Shown here one piece after another: positions 35,141-44,471 of a stretch of DNA of 64,000 nucleotides (within the stretch, counting starts at the first letter, position 1; every line of letters begins with the position of its first letter). A program made the translations under genes and the position numbers. The notes beneath the pieces were generated by a model. The model saw nothing but the letters and a program-made list of their open reading frames with translations. It made no database searches and had not been told where the DNA came from. This DNA is from Phycisphaerales bacterium (GTDB lineage Bacteria; Planctomycetota; Phycisphaerae; Phycisphaerales; SM1A02), in NCBI GenBank assembly GCA_022446905.1, contig JAKVBT010000005.1, forward strand, positions 405,027 through 469,026, given 5' to 3'.

Positions 35141-35852
35141 GCGTCAACAGGTGCATGCGTTGGCCAAGCCCTTCGGTTTGGAATTGACGGATGAGGATAT
35201 TGATCGACTTGGTCATTTCTTGGACTTGCTTGAAACTGCCAATCAGCGGATGAACCTAACGCGCATCACTGATCGTCAAGAGGCATGGACGCGACATGTG
35301 CTCGACAGCCTCACCTTGCTGCCCTTTATCGAGGCCGCAGGCGCTACCAACCTGATTGACATCGGCAGTGGTGGTGGCTTTCCGGGTCTGCCGTTGGCCC
35401 TGGTCTGTCCTGAGCTTCCAATCACGCTGCTTGAGGCTACTGGTAAGAAGGCTCGGTACCTGGCTGAGACTGCGGATGCATTGGGACTGACGAACATCAC
35501 GGTTCTCTGCGATCGCGCTGAAACATTGGGCGCCCCTGATGGTGGTGGACGTGATGCATGGGATGTCGTGACTGCACGGGCGGTTGGGCCGATGCCTGTG
35601 CTTCTGGAACTTGCCATGCCTTTGGTTCAGGAGGGAGGCTGGCTTCTTGCTATCAAGGGTCAGCGCGCTGCCGAGGAGATTGAAGCAGCAGATACTGCGT
35701 TGCGCGTGTTGCGTAGTGAAGTGGAAGAGATGCAGCGCACGCCCACGGGTACGATTGTGCCGGTGCGTCGCTGCGGATCGATACCACGACCCTACCCGAG
35801 GCGACCAGGAGAGCCAGCACGTGCGCCACTGGGAGGATCATCGAAGTCATGA
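35133..35852 (+). CDS. rsmG: 16S rRNA (guanine-527-N7)-methyltransferase
   Basis: SAM-dependent methylation of G527 in 16S rRNA. The 239 residues show the GidB fold: NQRMNLTRITDRQEAWTRHV, LDSLTLLPFI, SAM motif IDIGSGGGFPGLPLA, LLEATGKKARYL, VVTARAVGPMPVLLELAMPL, GWLLAIKGQRAAEEI and the terminal PRPYPRRPG. ATG 35133 is chosen; the frame is open back to 35049 inside rodA. Ends with an ATGA overlap with the helicase gene. Confidence 0.95.
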   Translation: MDERQQVHALAKPFGLELTDEDIDRLGHFLDLLETANQRMNLTRITDRQEAWTRHVLDSLTLLPFIEAAGATNLIDIGSGGGFPGLPLALVCPELPITLLEATGKKARYLAETADALGLTNITVLCDRAETLGAPDGGGRDAWDVVTARAVGPMPVLLELAMPLVQEGGWLLAIKGQRAAEEIEAADTALRVLRSEVEEMQRTPTGTIVPVRRCGSIPRPYPRRPGEPARAPLGGSSKS

Positions 35853-37831
35853 GCATGCACGCTCCGACTCTGGTCCAACGTCTGACAACCGGCGAGGGGC
35901 TCGACCAGGTCCTCGAAGCGTTTGAAGTTCGTCCACAGCAGGTGTCTTTGACACATGAAATTGCTGGCTGTTTAGATGATCGACACACGCTGCTAGCGGA
36001 GGCAGGTACCGGTGTCGGCAAGTCATTTGCGTATCTGGCTGCTGCGATGGATCGTATTCTGAGGCATCAAGAGCGAGTTGTCATTTCGACCCATACCATC
36101 GCGTTGCAGGAACAGTTGATCGGTAAAGATATCCCCCGGCTGATGCCCTTGGCTGGTCCTGGAATCAAGCCTGTCTTGGTCAAAGGTCGGGGGAACTATC
36201 TGAGTCGTCGACGCTTGGACCTTGCTCACCGCCGCTTGGCCACACTTGATACAGACCAGCGACGCTCTGTTGCGCAGATGCGCAGCTGGGCAGATGCTAC
36301 GGTCGACGGCACACTGGCCTCGCTGCCTCAATTGGCTGACCGTCACGCGTGGGATCTTGCGGCAAGTGATTCAAATAACTGTCTTGGTGGCAAATGCCCT
36401 CGGTACAGCGAATGCTTCTATCAAGCAGCGCGACAAGAGATGTTGCAGGGCAATCTGCTGGTATGTAATCACGCATTGTTTTTCAGTGATCTAGCACTTC
36501 GTGTCACTGGAACGTCGCTGCTTCCAGAGTACGACCATGTGATTCTTGATGAGGCGCACGCTGTGGAAGATGTTGCGGCTGATCACTTTGGAATGTCTGT
36601 GTCGTCATTAGCTCTTGATCGCCTACTTGGACAGTTTTTGTCCCCAGATGAGCAGCGCGGGTGGCTTGTAGATCGCGAAGGTGGGGATGTGCAGCGGTGT
36701 GCAGAGCATGTCCGCGCGGTCCGCAGTGTGAGCGCGCGCTTCTTCGGGTCGCTGGCAGACTGGTCACGGACACAAGGTAGTGGCGGTCGCATACGAACTG
36801 CAGATGTGGTTGATGACCATTTGTCCGAGGCACTTGATGAGTTGGCGTCTTCGATTGATGTAGTGCGTGACCGTATGAACTGCGAGGAGCAGCGCGCCGA
36901 ATTGCAGGCATGGCGTGTTCGAGCGGAGATGATGGGGGTGGGCGTTCGTCGACTCATCAGTCAAGATGTTCCAGGTGCGGTCTACTGGGTGGATGCCTCT
37001 GATCCACTCAGGGGACGACCGGCGCGCACGGCACTGCGATGCACTGTCGTCGATGTCGCGCCACTGCTTGGTCCAAACCTTTTTGATCAGGAGCGTGGTG
37101 TTGTGCTTACCAGTGCGACACTGGCAACAGGGACAGGTCGTTTTGATCACGTAGCGTCACGACTTGGATGCGAGTCGCCGCGGACGGTGCAAGAAGGAAG
37201 TCCATTTGATTTGGCCAGTCAGGTTCGTTTTGTATTCGATTCCTCAATGCCTGCACCTCAAGATGAGACTTGGCATGAACATCTGATCGAGCGTATCTGT
37301 GTGCTGGCCGAAGCCAGCGGTGGAGGCACGCTGGTGCTCTGTACGAGCCGTCGCACAGTCGAGCGATTGGTCGAGGTTGGCCAGTCACGTTTTGTTGAGG
37401 CAGCAGGCACTGTCCTTGTGCAGGGGCGGGATGGGCCGCCAGGGCCCTTGGTTGAGCAATTTCGCCAGATGGCTGGCGGCATGCTCATTGGAACTGACAG
37501 TCTTTGGCAGGGTGTTGATGTTCCTGGTGATGCTTTGCGGACCGTCATCATCACCCGACTTCCATTTGAGCCGCCAGATCGACCGATCGTCGAAGCGCGT
37601 TCAGAGGCCATTGCAGCTGCGGGCGGCAACGCTTTTCGCGAAGAGAGTCTTCCTCGCGCCGTTCGCCGTTTTCGTCAGGGAATCGGCCGACTGATTCGAA
37701 CAGAGGTCGACCGTGGGACTATTGCAGTGCTTGATTCGCGCTTGGTAACCAAGCCCTATGGCCGCGCATTTACGTCCGGTTTGCCAGATGGTATTCGCGT
37801 AGAGGATCTCGCCGCCGGATACGATGCCTGA
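35849..37831 (+). CDS. dinG: DinG-family ATP-dependent DNA helicase
   Basis: Superfamily 2 5'-3' helicase acting on replication and recombination structures. The 660 residues contain Walker A EAGTGVGKSFAYL, motif Ia STHTIALQEQL, an iron-sulfur cluster cysteine group (NNCLGGKCPRYSEC, then a fourth Cys in LLVCNHALFF), the DEAH box VILDEAHAVED, TSATLATG, GTDSLWQGVDVPG and the motif VI RRFRQGIGRLIRT. No N-terminal exonuclease domain. ATGA overlap with rsmG; the mutase gene starts at the next base. Confidence 0.94.
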   Translation: MSMHAPTLVQRLTTGEGLDQVLEAFEVRPQQVSLTHEIAGCLDDRHTLLAEAGTGVGKSFAYLAAAMDRILRHQERVVISTHTIALQEQLIGKDIPRLMPLAGPGIKPVLVKGRGNYLSRRRLDLAHRRLATLDTDQRRSVAQMRSWADATVDGTLASLPQLADRHAWDLAASDSNNCLGGKCPRYSECFYQAARQEMLQGNLLVCNHALFFSDLALRVTGTSLLPEYDHVILDEAHAVEDVAADHFGMSVSSLALDRLLGQFLSPDEQRGWLVDREGGDVQRCAEHVRAVRSVSARFFGSLADWSRTQGSGGRIRTADVVDDHLSEALDELASSIDVVRDRMNCEEQRAELQAWRVRAEMMGVGVRRLISQDVPGAVYWVDASDPLRGRPARTALRCTVVDVAPLLGPNLFDQERGVVLTSATLATGTGRFDHVASRLGCESPRTVQEGSPFDLASQVRFVFDSSMPAPQDETWHEHLIERICVLAEASGGGTLVLCTSRRTVERLVEVGQSRFVEAAGTVLVQGRDGPPGPLVEQFRQMAGGMLIGTDSLWQGVDVPGDALRTVIITRLPFEPPDRPIVEARSEAIAAAGGNAFREESLPRAVRRFRQGIGRLIRTEVDRGTIAVLDSRLVTKPYGRAFTSGLPDGIRVEDLAAGYDA

Positions 37832-39223
37832 ATGCTTGAGAAGGTTTTTAAGGCGTACGACGTTCGCGCAACGGTTCCTGATCCGCTCAATGAGGAGGTT
37901 GCCTATCGCATTGGGCGTGGCACGGCTCGTCTGTTGCTGGCACAAGAAGGCCTCGATGCAGTTCCATCGGAGCATCGAAAGACAATTGTCGTCGGCCGCG
38001 ATATGCGCCTGACCAGTCCGTCGATGGCGGAAGCACTTCAGCACGGTATGCGGACGCAAGGCGCTGATGTTGTTGATGTTGGCTTGGTGGATACGCCACT
38101 AGTGCCCTTTGCTGTGAATCATTTGCATTGCATTGGCGGTGTGCAGACCACAGCGAGTCACAATCCAGCGCACTACAACGGATTCAAAATCAGCAAACTG
38201 CATGGCAAGCCTGTCGGAGCCCAGACTGGCTTAGTTGATATTCAGCAGTTTGCAGCTGAAGTGGCGACGGAAGGCGAAATGCGTGGCGGATATCAAAGTC
38301 TTGATCTCTGGGCCGCCTATCGAGCGCATGTCTATCAAATGCTTGGTAATGATTTGTTGGAAGGTCGCAAGCGACTCAAGGTGGCGATCGATGCCAGCAA
38401 CGGCATGGCTGGAACGATGGTTCCCAAGTTGTTCCGTGATGTGCCAGGACTGGAATTGATTGAAATTCACTTTGAAAACGATCAGGGCGTATTTGTGCAT
38501 GAGCCCAATCCGCTCGTGGAGGCCAATCTGCAGTGGACTCGAGATGCTGTGCGTGCGCATGGATGTGATCTAGGCGTCTGTTTTGATGGCGATGCCGATC
38601 GTTGCATGGTGGTTGATGAAGCTGGGCAGATTGTTGGGTGTGATCTCGTTACAGGTTGGTTAGGGGGGCGACTGCTTGATCAGGCAGGTGCTGGGGGCGT
38701 GGTCTTTGATTTGCGAAGCAGCCACAGTACGCGCGAAATGATTCAAGAGCATGGCGGCACCCCGGTGCGCAGTCGTGTCGGCCATGTGTTTATGAAGCAG
38801 GCGATGGCAGAGCACAATGCGGTGTTTGGCGGGGAGTTATCAGGTCACTTCTACTTTGCGGAGAATTTCAACGCAGACTCTGGGGCAATGGCATTTGCTG
38901 CAGTTTGTACAGCGTTAGCAGATGATGGGCGTCCAATGAGCGAAATCATGCAAGGGGCGCGGCGTTACAGCCAGTCTGGGGAGATCAACTTTGAGGTTGA
39001 TGACAAACAGGCGGCGATGGATCGCCTTGTATCGGCGTACCCAGATGCAGCAGTGGATCGGCTCGACGGGGTGACTCTTGAGATGCAGTCGTGGTGGTGC
39101 AATGTGCGCCCGAGCAATACGGAGCCACTGCTTCGCCTCAATCTGGAGGCGGATTCGCCTGAAGCCGTTGCAGCGCAACTGCAAGAAGTGGCGCCACTGC
39201 TCGGGACTCAGGTCGATCACTGA
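37832..39223 (+). CDS. Phosphomannomutase/phosphoglucomutase
   Basis: Alpha-D-phosphohexomutase interconverting sugar 1- and 6-phosphates for polysaccharide or cell-wall precursors. The 463 residues have the catalytic serine loop TTASHNPAHYNGFKIS, the Mg2+ loop FDGDADRC, the sugar-binding loop GGELSGHFYF and the phosphate-binding RPSNTEPLLRLNLEA, with four domains of normal size. Best described as a ManB/AlgC-type enzyme; the exact substrate cannot be fixed. The ATG directly follows the dinG stop, making it the last gene of the mrdA operon. Convergent with thiG, 9 bp apart. Confidence 0.92.
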   Translation: MLEKVFKAYDVRATVPDPLNEEVAYRIGRGTARLLLAQEGLDAVPSEHRKTIVVGRDMRLTSPSMAEALQHGMRTQGADVVDVGLVDTPLVPFAVNHLHCIGGVQTTASHNPAHYNGFKISKLHGKPVGAQTGLVDIQQFAAEVATEGEMRGGYQSLDLWAAYRAHVYQMLGNDLLEGRKRLKVAIDASNGMAGTMVPKLFRDVPGLELIEIHFENDQGVFVHEPNPLVEANLQWTRDAVRAHGCDLGVCFDGDADRCMVVDEAGQIVGCDLVTGWLGGRLLDQAGAGGVVFDLRSSHSTREMIQEHGGTPVRSRVGHVFMKQAMAEHNAVFGGELSGHFYFAENFNADSGAMAFAAVCTALADDGRPMSEIMQGARRYSQSGEINFEVDDKQAAMDRLVSAYPDAAVDRLDGVTLEMQSWWCNVRPSNTEPLLRLNLEADSPEAVAAQLQEVAPLLGTQVDH

Positions 39224-39232
39224 TCTGCTGTG

Positions 39233-40084
39233 TCAGTGGGGTGTAATGCGGCCAGTCCAGGGGCTGGACGCAGTGGCATAGAGTTTCTTCTCGATGCGTC
39301 CGCTGCGGAATCCGAGATAGCCCGCGTGGCAGGCGGCGCGCATTGCAGTAGCCATGGCAATGGGATCTGCAGCAGAGGCGATGCCGGTATTGAGCAGCAC
39401 GCCATCAACACCCAGTTCCATTGCTAGCGTCACATCGCTGGGGGCGCCTACGCCTGCATCGACGATCAGTGGAAAATCAGGGTCGCCACCATGGGCTGGA
39501 TCCTTGAGGAGATCGCGAATGATGACGATGGCTTCGGGGTTGGCGATGCCGCGTCCAGATCCGATGGGGCTACCTGCGGGCATGACGCTTGCGGCGCCAG
39601 CATCGCGGAGCCGGACCGCCATGATTGGATCATCGCTGGCATAGCAGAGGACCGTCATGCCATCGGCGACCAATTCGCGGCAGGCTTCGAGTGTGCCAAC
39701 AGGATCGGGAAGCAAGGTAGTGCGGTCGCCTAAAACCTCGAGTTTGACCCAGCTTGCGCCGGGATTGCCAAGTTGTTCTAGCAAGTCTCTTCCAAGCCGA
39801 GCAACCCGTACTGCATCTGCAGCGTCAAAGCAGCCTGCGGTATTGGGGAGAATGGTGTAGCGGTCAAGATCGAGGAAGTCCAGTAGCGAACGGCCTTGGT
39901 CATCCATTAGGCGTTCGCGTCGCACGGCGACGGTAACTACATCACATTCACTGCAAGCAAGTGCTTGTTGCATGGTTTCGTACGAGTCGTATTTACCTGT
40001 GCCGACAACCAGCCTGCTGTGCAGGGTGTGCTCGCCAATCTGGAGCGGGGCGATCGTTGGGGTGTCAGTCAATGTAGTGCTCAT
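39233..40084 (-). CDS. thiG: Thiazole synthase
   Basis: Builds the thiazole phosphate of thiamine from DXP, dehydroglycine and ThiS thiocarboxylate. Barrel features: [37 protein letters not shown], Schiff-base lysine in [41 protein letters not shown] and [12 protein letters not shown] 40084 (283 residues) is preferred over ATG 40093 because GGAGGAGG, part of the thiS end, then lies about 9 bp upstream. Translated together with thiS. Confidence 0.95.
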   Translation of the reverse strand: MSTTLTDTPTIAPLQIGEHTLHSRLVVGTGKYDSYETMQQALACSECDVVTVAVRRERLMDDQGRSLLDFLDLDRYTILPNTAGCFDAADAVRVARLGRDLLEQLGNPGASWVKLEVLGDRTTLLPDPVGTLEACRELVADGMTVLCYASDDPIMAVRLRDAGAASVMPAGSPIGSGRGIANPEAIVIIRDLLKDPAHGGDPDFPLIVDAGVGAPSDVTLAMELGVDGVLLNTGIASAADPIAMATAMRAACHAGYLGFRSGRIEKKLYATASSPWTGRITPH

Positions 40085-40089
40085 CGTGT

Positions 40090-40302
40090 TCATCCTCCTC
40101 CGACAAGGGTGACGACCTCAATCTGATCGCCATCTTGTACAGCTGTTGTGCTTCGCTCGGTCCATGGGACCAGTTGACCGTTGCGTTCGACAGCGCACGG
40201 CCCCTTGGGCCGTGCCAAGTCGTCGACCAGCGTCTGTACGCTGATGTTGTCCTCGGCGGTCGCTGGCTGTCCATTGATGACGATGCGAATCACGTCGCGC
40301 AT
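40090..40302 (-). CDS. thiS: Sulfur carrier protein ThiS
   Basis: Ubiquitin-like carrier whose C-terminal glycine becomes a thiocarboxylate that supplies sulfur for thiazole synthesis. The 70 residues ([20 protein letters not shown], ...[14 protein letters not shown]) end in the required Gly-Gly. ATG 40302 is chosen; a longer frame to 40341 adds a non-family leader. The terminal glycine codons GGA-GGA-GGA also act as the ribosome site of thiG. No thiF or thiH in the window. Confidence 0.92.
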   Translation of the reverse strand: MRDVIRIVINGQPATAEDNISVQTLVDDLARPKGPCAVERNGQLVPWTERSTTAVQDGDQIEVVTLVGGG

Positions 40303-40365
40303 GATATCGGCGCCTGCTCGATCACAGGGCCTCTGGGCCATTCATCCACAGGGTGTGCGGTCTGC

Positions 40366-41850
40366 TTAGAGCAACATCAAGAAGACAACGAGGATGAAGA
40401 CGGGCATCAAAACAGGGATGCTGTAGCGGACCATGTATCCGAAGAAACTGGGCATCCGTACGCCGGATTGCTCCGCGATGGCCTTGACCATGAAGTTGGG
40501 GCCATTGCCGATGTAACTCATCGCCCCCATGAACACAGCGCCAAGCGAGATAAAGACCAGGCGTGGTTCATCGATCCAGCCGCCATCTAAGAGTTGCAGG
40601 GCGTTTTCTGCCCCGGGCTTTGTGCCTTCTTCGGCCAGTGTGAAGAAGACCAAGTAGGTCGGGGCGTTGTCGAGCACGCTTGACAGTCCGCCGGTGATCC
40701 AGAAGTACATCCAAGGCGCGCTCAGAGCAGCTGCGATGGTCTCGCCTTGCGCCTTAAGGACAGCCAGCGGGACCTGCATGGCAATGAAGATGCCAATGAA
40801 GAGTGCGGCGACTTCAATAATGGCGTGATAATCAAAATGGTTGGCTTCGCGCACACGTCGAGGAGTGGTCAGGAGGGACAGCACGACAAAGAGCAACATG
40901 AGCAATTCGCGGAGGAAGTCAAAGGCAATCAGCGTTGTCAGAGGGATAGGTCGACCAGGCGAGATGAATGCGACACACCCCACAGCCGCGAGCAGCCAAA
41001 TAATATTGAGCCCGCCTTCCAGTCGAAGTGGTTGCACATTGGCTTTGTCCCACAACTTGATTACGTCAGGCTCTCGTTTATAGAGCATGGAGTCCCAGAC
41101 AAAGTAGATCGCCAAGAGTAGTCCGCAGGCGATCAGCCAGGGACTCCACAAACTCAGGGTCCAGAAGAAAGGAACGCCTGCGAGGTAGCCCAGGAACAGC
41201 GGCGGGTCGCCGATTGGAAGCAAGGTGCCTCCGACATTGCTGACCAAGAAGATGAACATGATGATCGTGTGCACGCGGTGGGTGCGTTCTCGATTGGAGT
41301 TCAGCAGTGGTCGGATCAGCAGCATGCTGGCGCCAGTGGTGCCAATGAAACTCGCGATGCCAGCACCAAGGGCCAGAATCACGGTGTTGGTCATCGGGTG
41401 GGCGCGAAGGTCTCCGCCGATGTGGATGCCGCCACTAATGACGTAGAGGCTGAACAGCAGGACGATAAACGGGATGTACTCGTCTAAGACTGCATGATCG
41501 AGGGTGGTGCCCACCGCATGCCAGCCCTCGACAATCCACACATAGGCCAGTGTGAGTAGCCCGCAGATGACTGCGATGAGGAACCTGCTCAGATTGCTAT
41601 GCCACCAATCGGCGGTGCTTGGAAGCAGTGGCAGCAGCGCGATCGCGCCCAGAATGCCAACAAAGGGCAGAATGCCTAGGCCCCATGCAGTTGGGGCATG
41701 GCTGTGATCGTGCGCTTCGTGATGTCCCGCCAGAAGGCTCCACGCGAGTGCTGCAGCCATGAGTAATGAGCCGCCCACGCAAATCACCAGCGTCCAGACC
41801 CGGGGGCCGCTTGCGCCATGGTTTTGATCGCGGGTCAAGTCGGTGGACAT
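40366..41850 (-). CDS. Na+/H+ antiporter-like ion transporter (NhaD/IT superfamily)
   Basis: 494 residues with about 12-13 membrane segments. Family-like landmarks are SGGIHIGGDLRAHPMTNTVI, SFIGTTGASMLLIRPLL, VSNVGGTLLPIGDPPLFLGYL, SSVLDNAPTYLVF and MSYIGNGPNFMVKAIAE, the paired re-entrant-loop pattern of the ion-transporter superfamily that includes NhaD. Probable cytoplasmic-membrane sodium-proton exchange; other anion or cation substrates are possible. A His-rich stretch (HHEAHDHSH) at residues about 43-51 may face solvent. Its start overlaps the coaB stop by 16 bp. Confidence 0.8.
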   Translation of the reverse strand: MSTDLTRDQNHGASGPRVWTLVICVGGSLLMAAALAWSLLAGHHEAHDHSHAPTAWGLGILPFVGILGAIALLPLLPSTADWWHSNLSRFLIAVICGLLTLAYVWIVEGWHAVGTTLDHAVLDEYIPFIVLLFSLYVISGGIHIGGDLRAHPMTNTVILALGAGIASFIGTTGASMLLIRPLLNSNRERTHRVHTIIMFIFLVSNVGGTLLPIGDPPLFLGYLAGVPFFWTLSLWSPWLIACGLLLAIYFVWDSMLYKREPDVIKLWDKANVQPLRLEGGLNIIWLLAAVGCVAFISPGRPIPLTTLIAFDFLRELLMLLFVVLSLLTTPRRVREANHFDYHAIIEVAALFIGIFIAMQVPLAVLKAQGETIAAALSAPWMYFWITGGLSSVLDNAPTYLVFFTLAEEGTKPGAENALQLLDGGWIDEPRLVFISLGAVFMGAMSYIGNGPNFMVKAIAEQSGVRMPSFFGYMVRYSIPVLMPVFILVVFLMLL

Positions 41851-42521
41851 GGAGGTGCGGAGGATAGCGTGCCAAGCCGGCGTTCATGTAGTTGCTCGAC
41901 ACGATCTAGCAGCCACGGGGCAAAGTCATGCTTGGTGAGGTTGGGCGGGGCAGCGTCAACCCCTTCATGAGCGTGGATCAGCACTGCGGTAATGGTTTCG
42001 GCATCCATGGTCTCCAGTGGATTGGCAACGATGGCGTGCAGCCGCTTGCGCTTCAGTTTTGCAGTTGCAGCGGCGTGTAAGTCCGCAGCGGGTTCTAAAG
42101 CAAAGCCAATCATCGTCTGTTCAATCCGGGCGTCTCGAGCGACCCCTGCGATGAGATCGGGTGCAGGGTCTAGCGTGAGCGTGATTGGCCCAGTGGAACG
42201 ATCCAACTTGTGATGATTTTCAGCACGGCGTGGAATGAAATCGGACACAGCAGCAGCCATGATGAGCACATCACACGCTGGCGCCTCTTCCTCAAGCAGC
42301 GATTGAAGGTCAGCGGTGGTCGTAAACCGCTTGCATGTCAGGCCTGGTTTGAGGGGGGCGTCAATGCTGCTGCTGAGCAACAGGGTCGTCGGCCATCCTC
42401 GTTGGGCTGCTTCCGATGCAACCGCAAGGCCCATTTTGCCGGATGATCGATTGGACAGGTATCGGACACCATCAATGGGTTCACGGGTTGGTCCGGCGGT
42501 CAGAAGCAGTCGGATGGTCAT
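41835..42521 (-). CDS. coaB: Phosphopantothenate-cysteine ligase domain (CoaB), stand-alone
   Basis: Second step of CoA synthesis, coupling 4'-phosphopantothenate with cysteine. 228 residues matching the C-terminal half of CoaBC: LLTAGPTREPIDGVRYLSNRS, SGKMGLAVASEAAQRG, DVLIMAAAVSDFIPRR, MIGFALEP and AIVANPLE. The N-terminal flavin decarboxylase (CoaC) is not fused and not adjacent, so it must be encoded elsewhere. ATG 42521; the frame runs open upstream into the pilB promoter region without family sequence. Divergent from the pilB gene (122 bp). Confidence 0.88.
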   Translation of the reverse strand: MTIRLLLTAGPTREPIDGVRYLSNRSSGKMGLAVASEAAQRGWPTTLLLSSSIDAPLKPGLTCKRFTTTADLQSLLEEEAPACDVLIMAAAVSDFIPRRAENHHKLDRSTGPITLTLDPAPDLIAGVARDARIEQTMIGFALEPAADLHAAATAKLKRKRLHAIVANPLETMDAETITAVLIHAHEGVDAAPPNLTKHDFAPWLLDRVEQLHERRLGTLSSAPPCPPT

Positions 42522-42643
42522 AGGGTGTACTCGGAAGGGCCATGAAGCATGTCCGCTTTGATTGAGCAGGGTACTTTCCCCGCTCTGAGCCGATACGATG
42601 GAGTTGATCCCTTTCCCCATCTTGGAGCCCCCTGAGCGTTCTC

Positions 42644-44395
42644 ATGGCACGTAAATCCTCCAAAACCCGTCGCAAGCTTGGTGAGATCCTCCTCGAGGCG
42701 GATGTCATTACGGAGGAAGAATTGGATGCTGGCCTGACGCTGGTCAAGGGCAGTGGCAAACGGCTTGGGGAGTGCCTGATTGAATCAGGTGCTTGTTCAG
42801 ATACCGATGTCTCAAGGGCTTTGGCTGAGCAGTTTGGTATGGAATTCAATGCTCTGAGTTCGTCCGATGAGTTGGCAGAGATCGATCTGGAGGCGGCTCC
42901 AAAGGATTTGGTGCGAAAGCACTTGATTCTTCCATGTGGGATGTCCAGTGGCCGCATGCGTCTGTTGGTGCATGACCCGATGGATCTTGAACTGTTGGAT
43001 TTGCTTCGCTTCCGCCTGAAGGCGGAACTCGACACGGTCCTCGCACCTCGAAGCGCTCTCAAGGCATTTATCGATGAGCAACTCGGCTCCGGGCAAGCGG
43101 TCGCAGCGGAGTCGCTGGTGACCGAGTCCATCGACGTCTCGGTCGACCGCAGTGTGGATCGCAGCGTTGATGCATCCGTTGATATTGGTGGTGGGGGTGA
43201 TGACGCGCCAATCGTCAAACTCGTCAACAAACTCATCGTCGAGGCGGTGCGTGGCCGGGCCTCTGATATTCATGTTGAGCCGATGGATGATCGAGTGGTT
43301 GTTCGGTATCGCATCGATGGGGTCTGTCATGTGCGGGACAATCTTCCCAAGCGCATGCAGCCGGCGCTCCTTGCCCGTCTGAAGTTAATGGCTGGGGTCA
43401 ATATTGCTGAAAAGCGGATCCCCCAAGACGGGCGTATCAAGCTTGAGATCGACGAAGCGATGGTCGATTTTCGTGTGAGTTGTTGTCCTGCGTATTACGG
43501 GGAGTCCGTTGTACTTCGTGTGCTTCGCCCCGACTCAGTGCGCATCGGTTTGACCAATCTGGGGTTTGAGCAAGATCACCTTGATACATTCAATCGCATC
43601 ATCCGCCGGCCCAACGGCATCTTTCTGGTTACTGGCCCAACTGGTTCAGGCAAGACGACCACACTCTATTCCGCACTAGATGTGCTGAATCGTCCAGACC
43701 GCAAGATCATTACAGCGGAAGATCCGGTGGAATACAGCTTTGCGGGCATTAATCAGTGTCAGGTCAGAGACTCCATTGGATTGACCTTTCCGGCCATTTT
43801 GCGATCCATGCTGCGTCAGGCGCCAAACATCGTGCTGATTGGTGAAATTCGAGACCGCGAGGTGGCAGACATTGCCATTCAGGCGGCCTTGACTGGTCAC
43901 TTGGTGTTCTCAACATTGCATACCAATGATGCGCCCTCGGCTTTGACTCGATTGGTCGATATGGGGGTCAAGCCTTATCTGGCTGCCAGTTCGATTCAGG
44001 CGGTCATGGCCCAGCGGCTCATTCGGGTGTTGTGTCCAAAGTGCAGTGAGGTTGATACCGAACCGGATCCCAAAGTCTTGCGTTTGGTCGACATTGACCC
44101 ATCAGAAGCTGAAGGGAAGGTTCATCGGGCCGTTGGATGTAGCGCCTGTGGCGGGCTTGGATACAAAGGGCGAAAGGCGATTTTTGAGTTCATGCAGATG
44201 TCTACGGAACTTCGAGAAATGGCCTTTGCTCGTGCTCCGGTATCTGAAATGCGGCAAGCGGCCATTCGGGCGGGCATGCGGACATTGCTTGGAGATGGCA
44301 AACTGAAGATTCTTGGCGGGGTAACCTCCACTGAGGAGATTGCCCGCTTTGCTCAGGCGGACACAATGCTCGCGTCGAACATGGATTCCGAGTAG
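42644..44395 (+). CDS. GspE/PilB-type assembly ATPase (first copy)
   Basis: Hexameric cytoplasmic ATPase that would power pilus or pseudopilus assembly. The 583 residues have a GspE/MshE N-terminal domain (LGEILLEADVITEEELDAGL). A linker holds four near-tandem S-V-D units (bases about 43132-43185). The ATPase domain has Walker A GPTGSGKTTTLYS (about 330-340), an Asp box, Walker B VLIGEIRDREVADIAIQAA and a His box, and carries a zinc-type CPKC...CSACGGLGYKGR. ATG 42644; no clear Shine-Dalgarno. Second copy at 45.8 kb. Confidence 0.92.
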   Translation: MARKSSKTRRKLGEILLEADVITEEELDAGLTLVKGSGKRLGECLIESGACSDTDVSRALAEQFGMEFNALSSSDELAEIDLEAAPKDLVRKHLILPCGMSSGRMRLLVHDPMDLELLDLLRFRLKAELDTVLAPRSALKAFIDEQLGSGQAVAAESLVTESIDVSVDRSVDRSVDASVDIGGGGDDAPIVKLVNKLIVEAVRGRASDIHVEPMDDRVVVRYRIDGVCHVRDNLPKRMQPALLARLKLMAGVNIAEKRIPQDGRIKLEIDEAMVDFRVSCCPAYYGESVVLRVLRPDSVRIGLTNLGFEQDHLDTFNRIIRRPNGIFLVTGPTGSGKTTTLYSALDVLNRPDRKIITAEDPVEYSFAGINQCQVRDSIGLTFPAILRSMLRQAPNIVLIGEIRDREVADIAIQAALTGHLVFSTLHTNDAPSALTRLVDMGVKPYLAASSIQAVMAQRLIRVLCPKCSEVDTEPDPKVLRLVDIDPSEAEGKVHRAVGCSACGGLGYKGRKAIFEFMQMSTELREMAFARAPVSEMRQAAIRAGMRTLLGDGKLKILGGVTSTEEIARFAQADTMLASNMDSE

Positions 44396-44471
44396 TTTGC
44401 ATTGCAGAATGTTTCAGAAGGGCACCTGGTAAAAGGAGCAGAGGACGTCATCGCTGGCGTTCAAACAAGGC

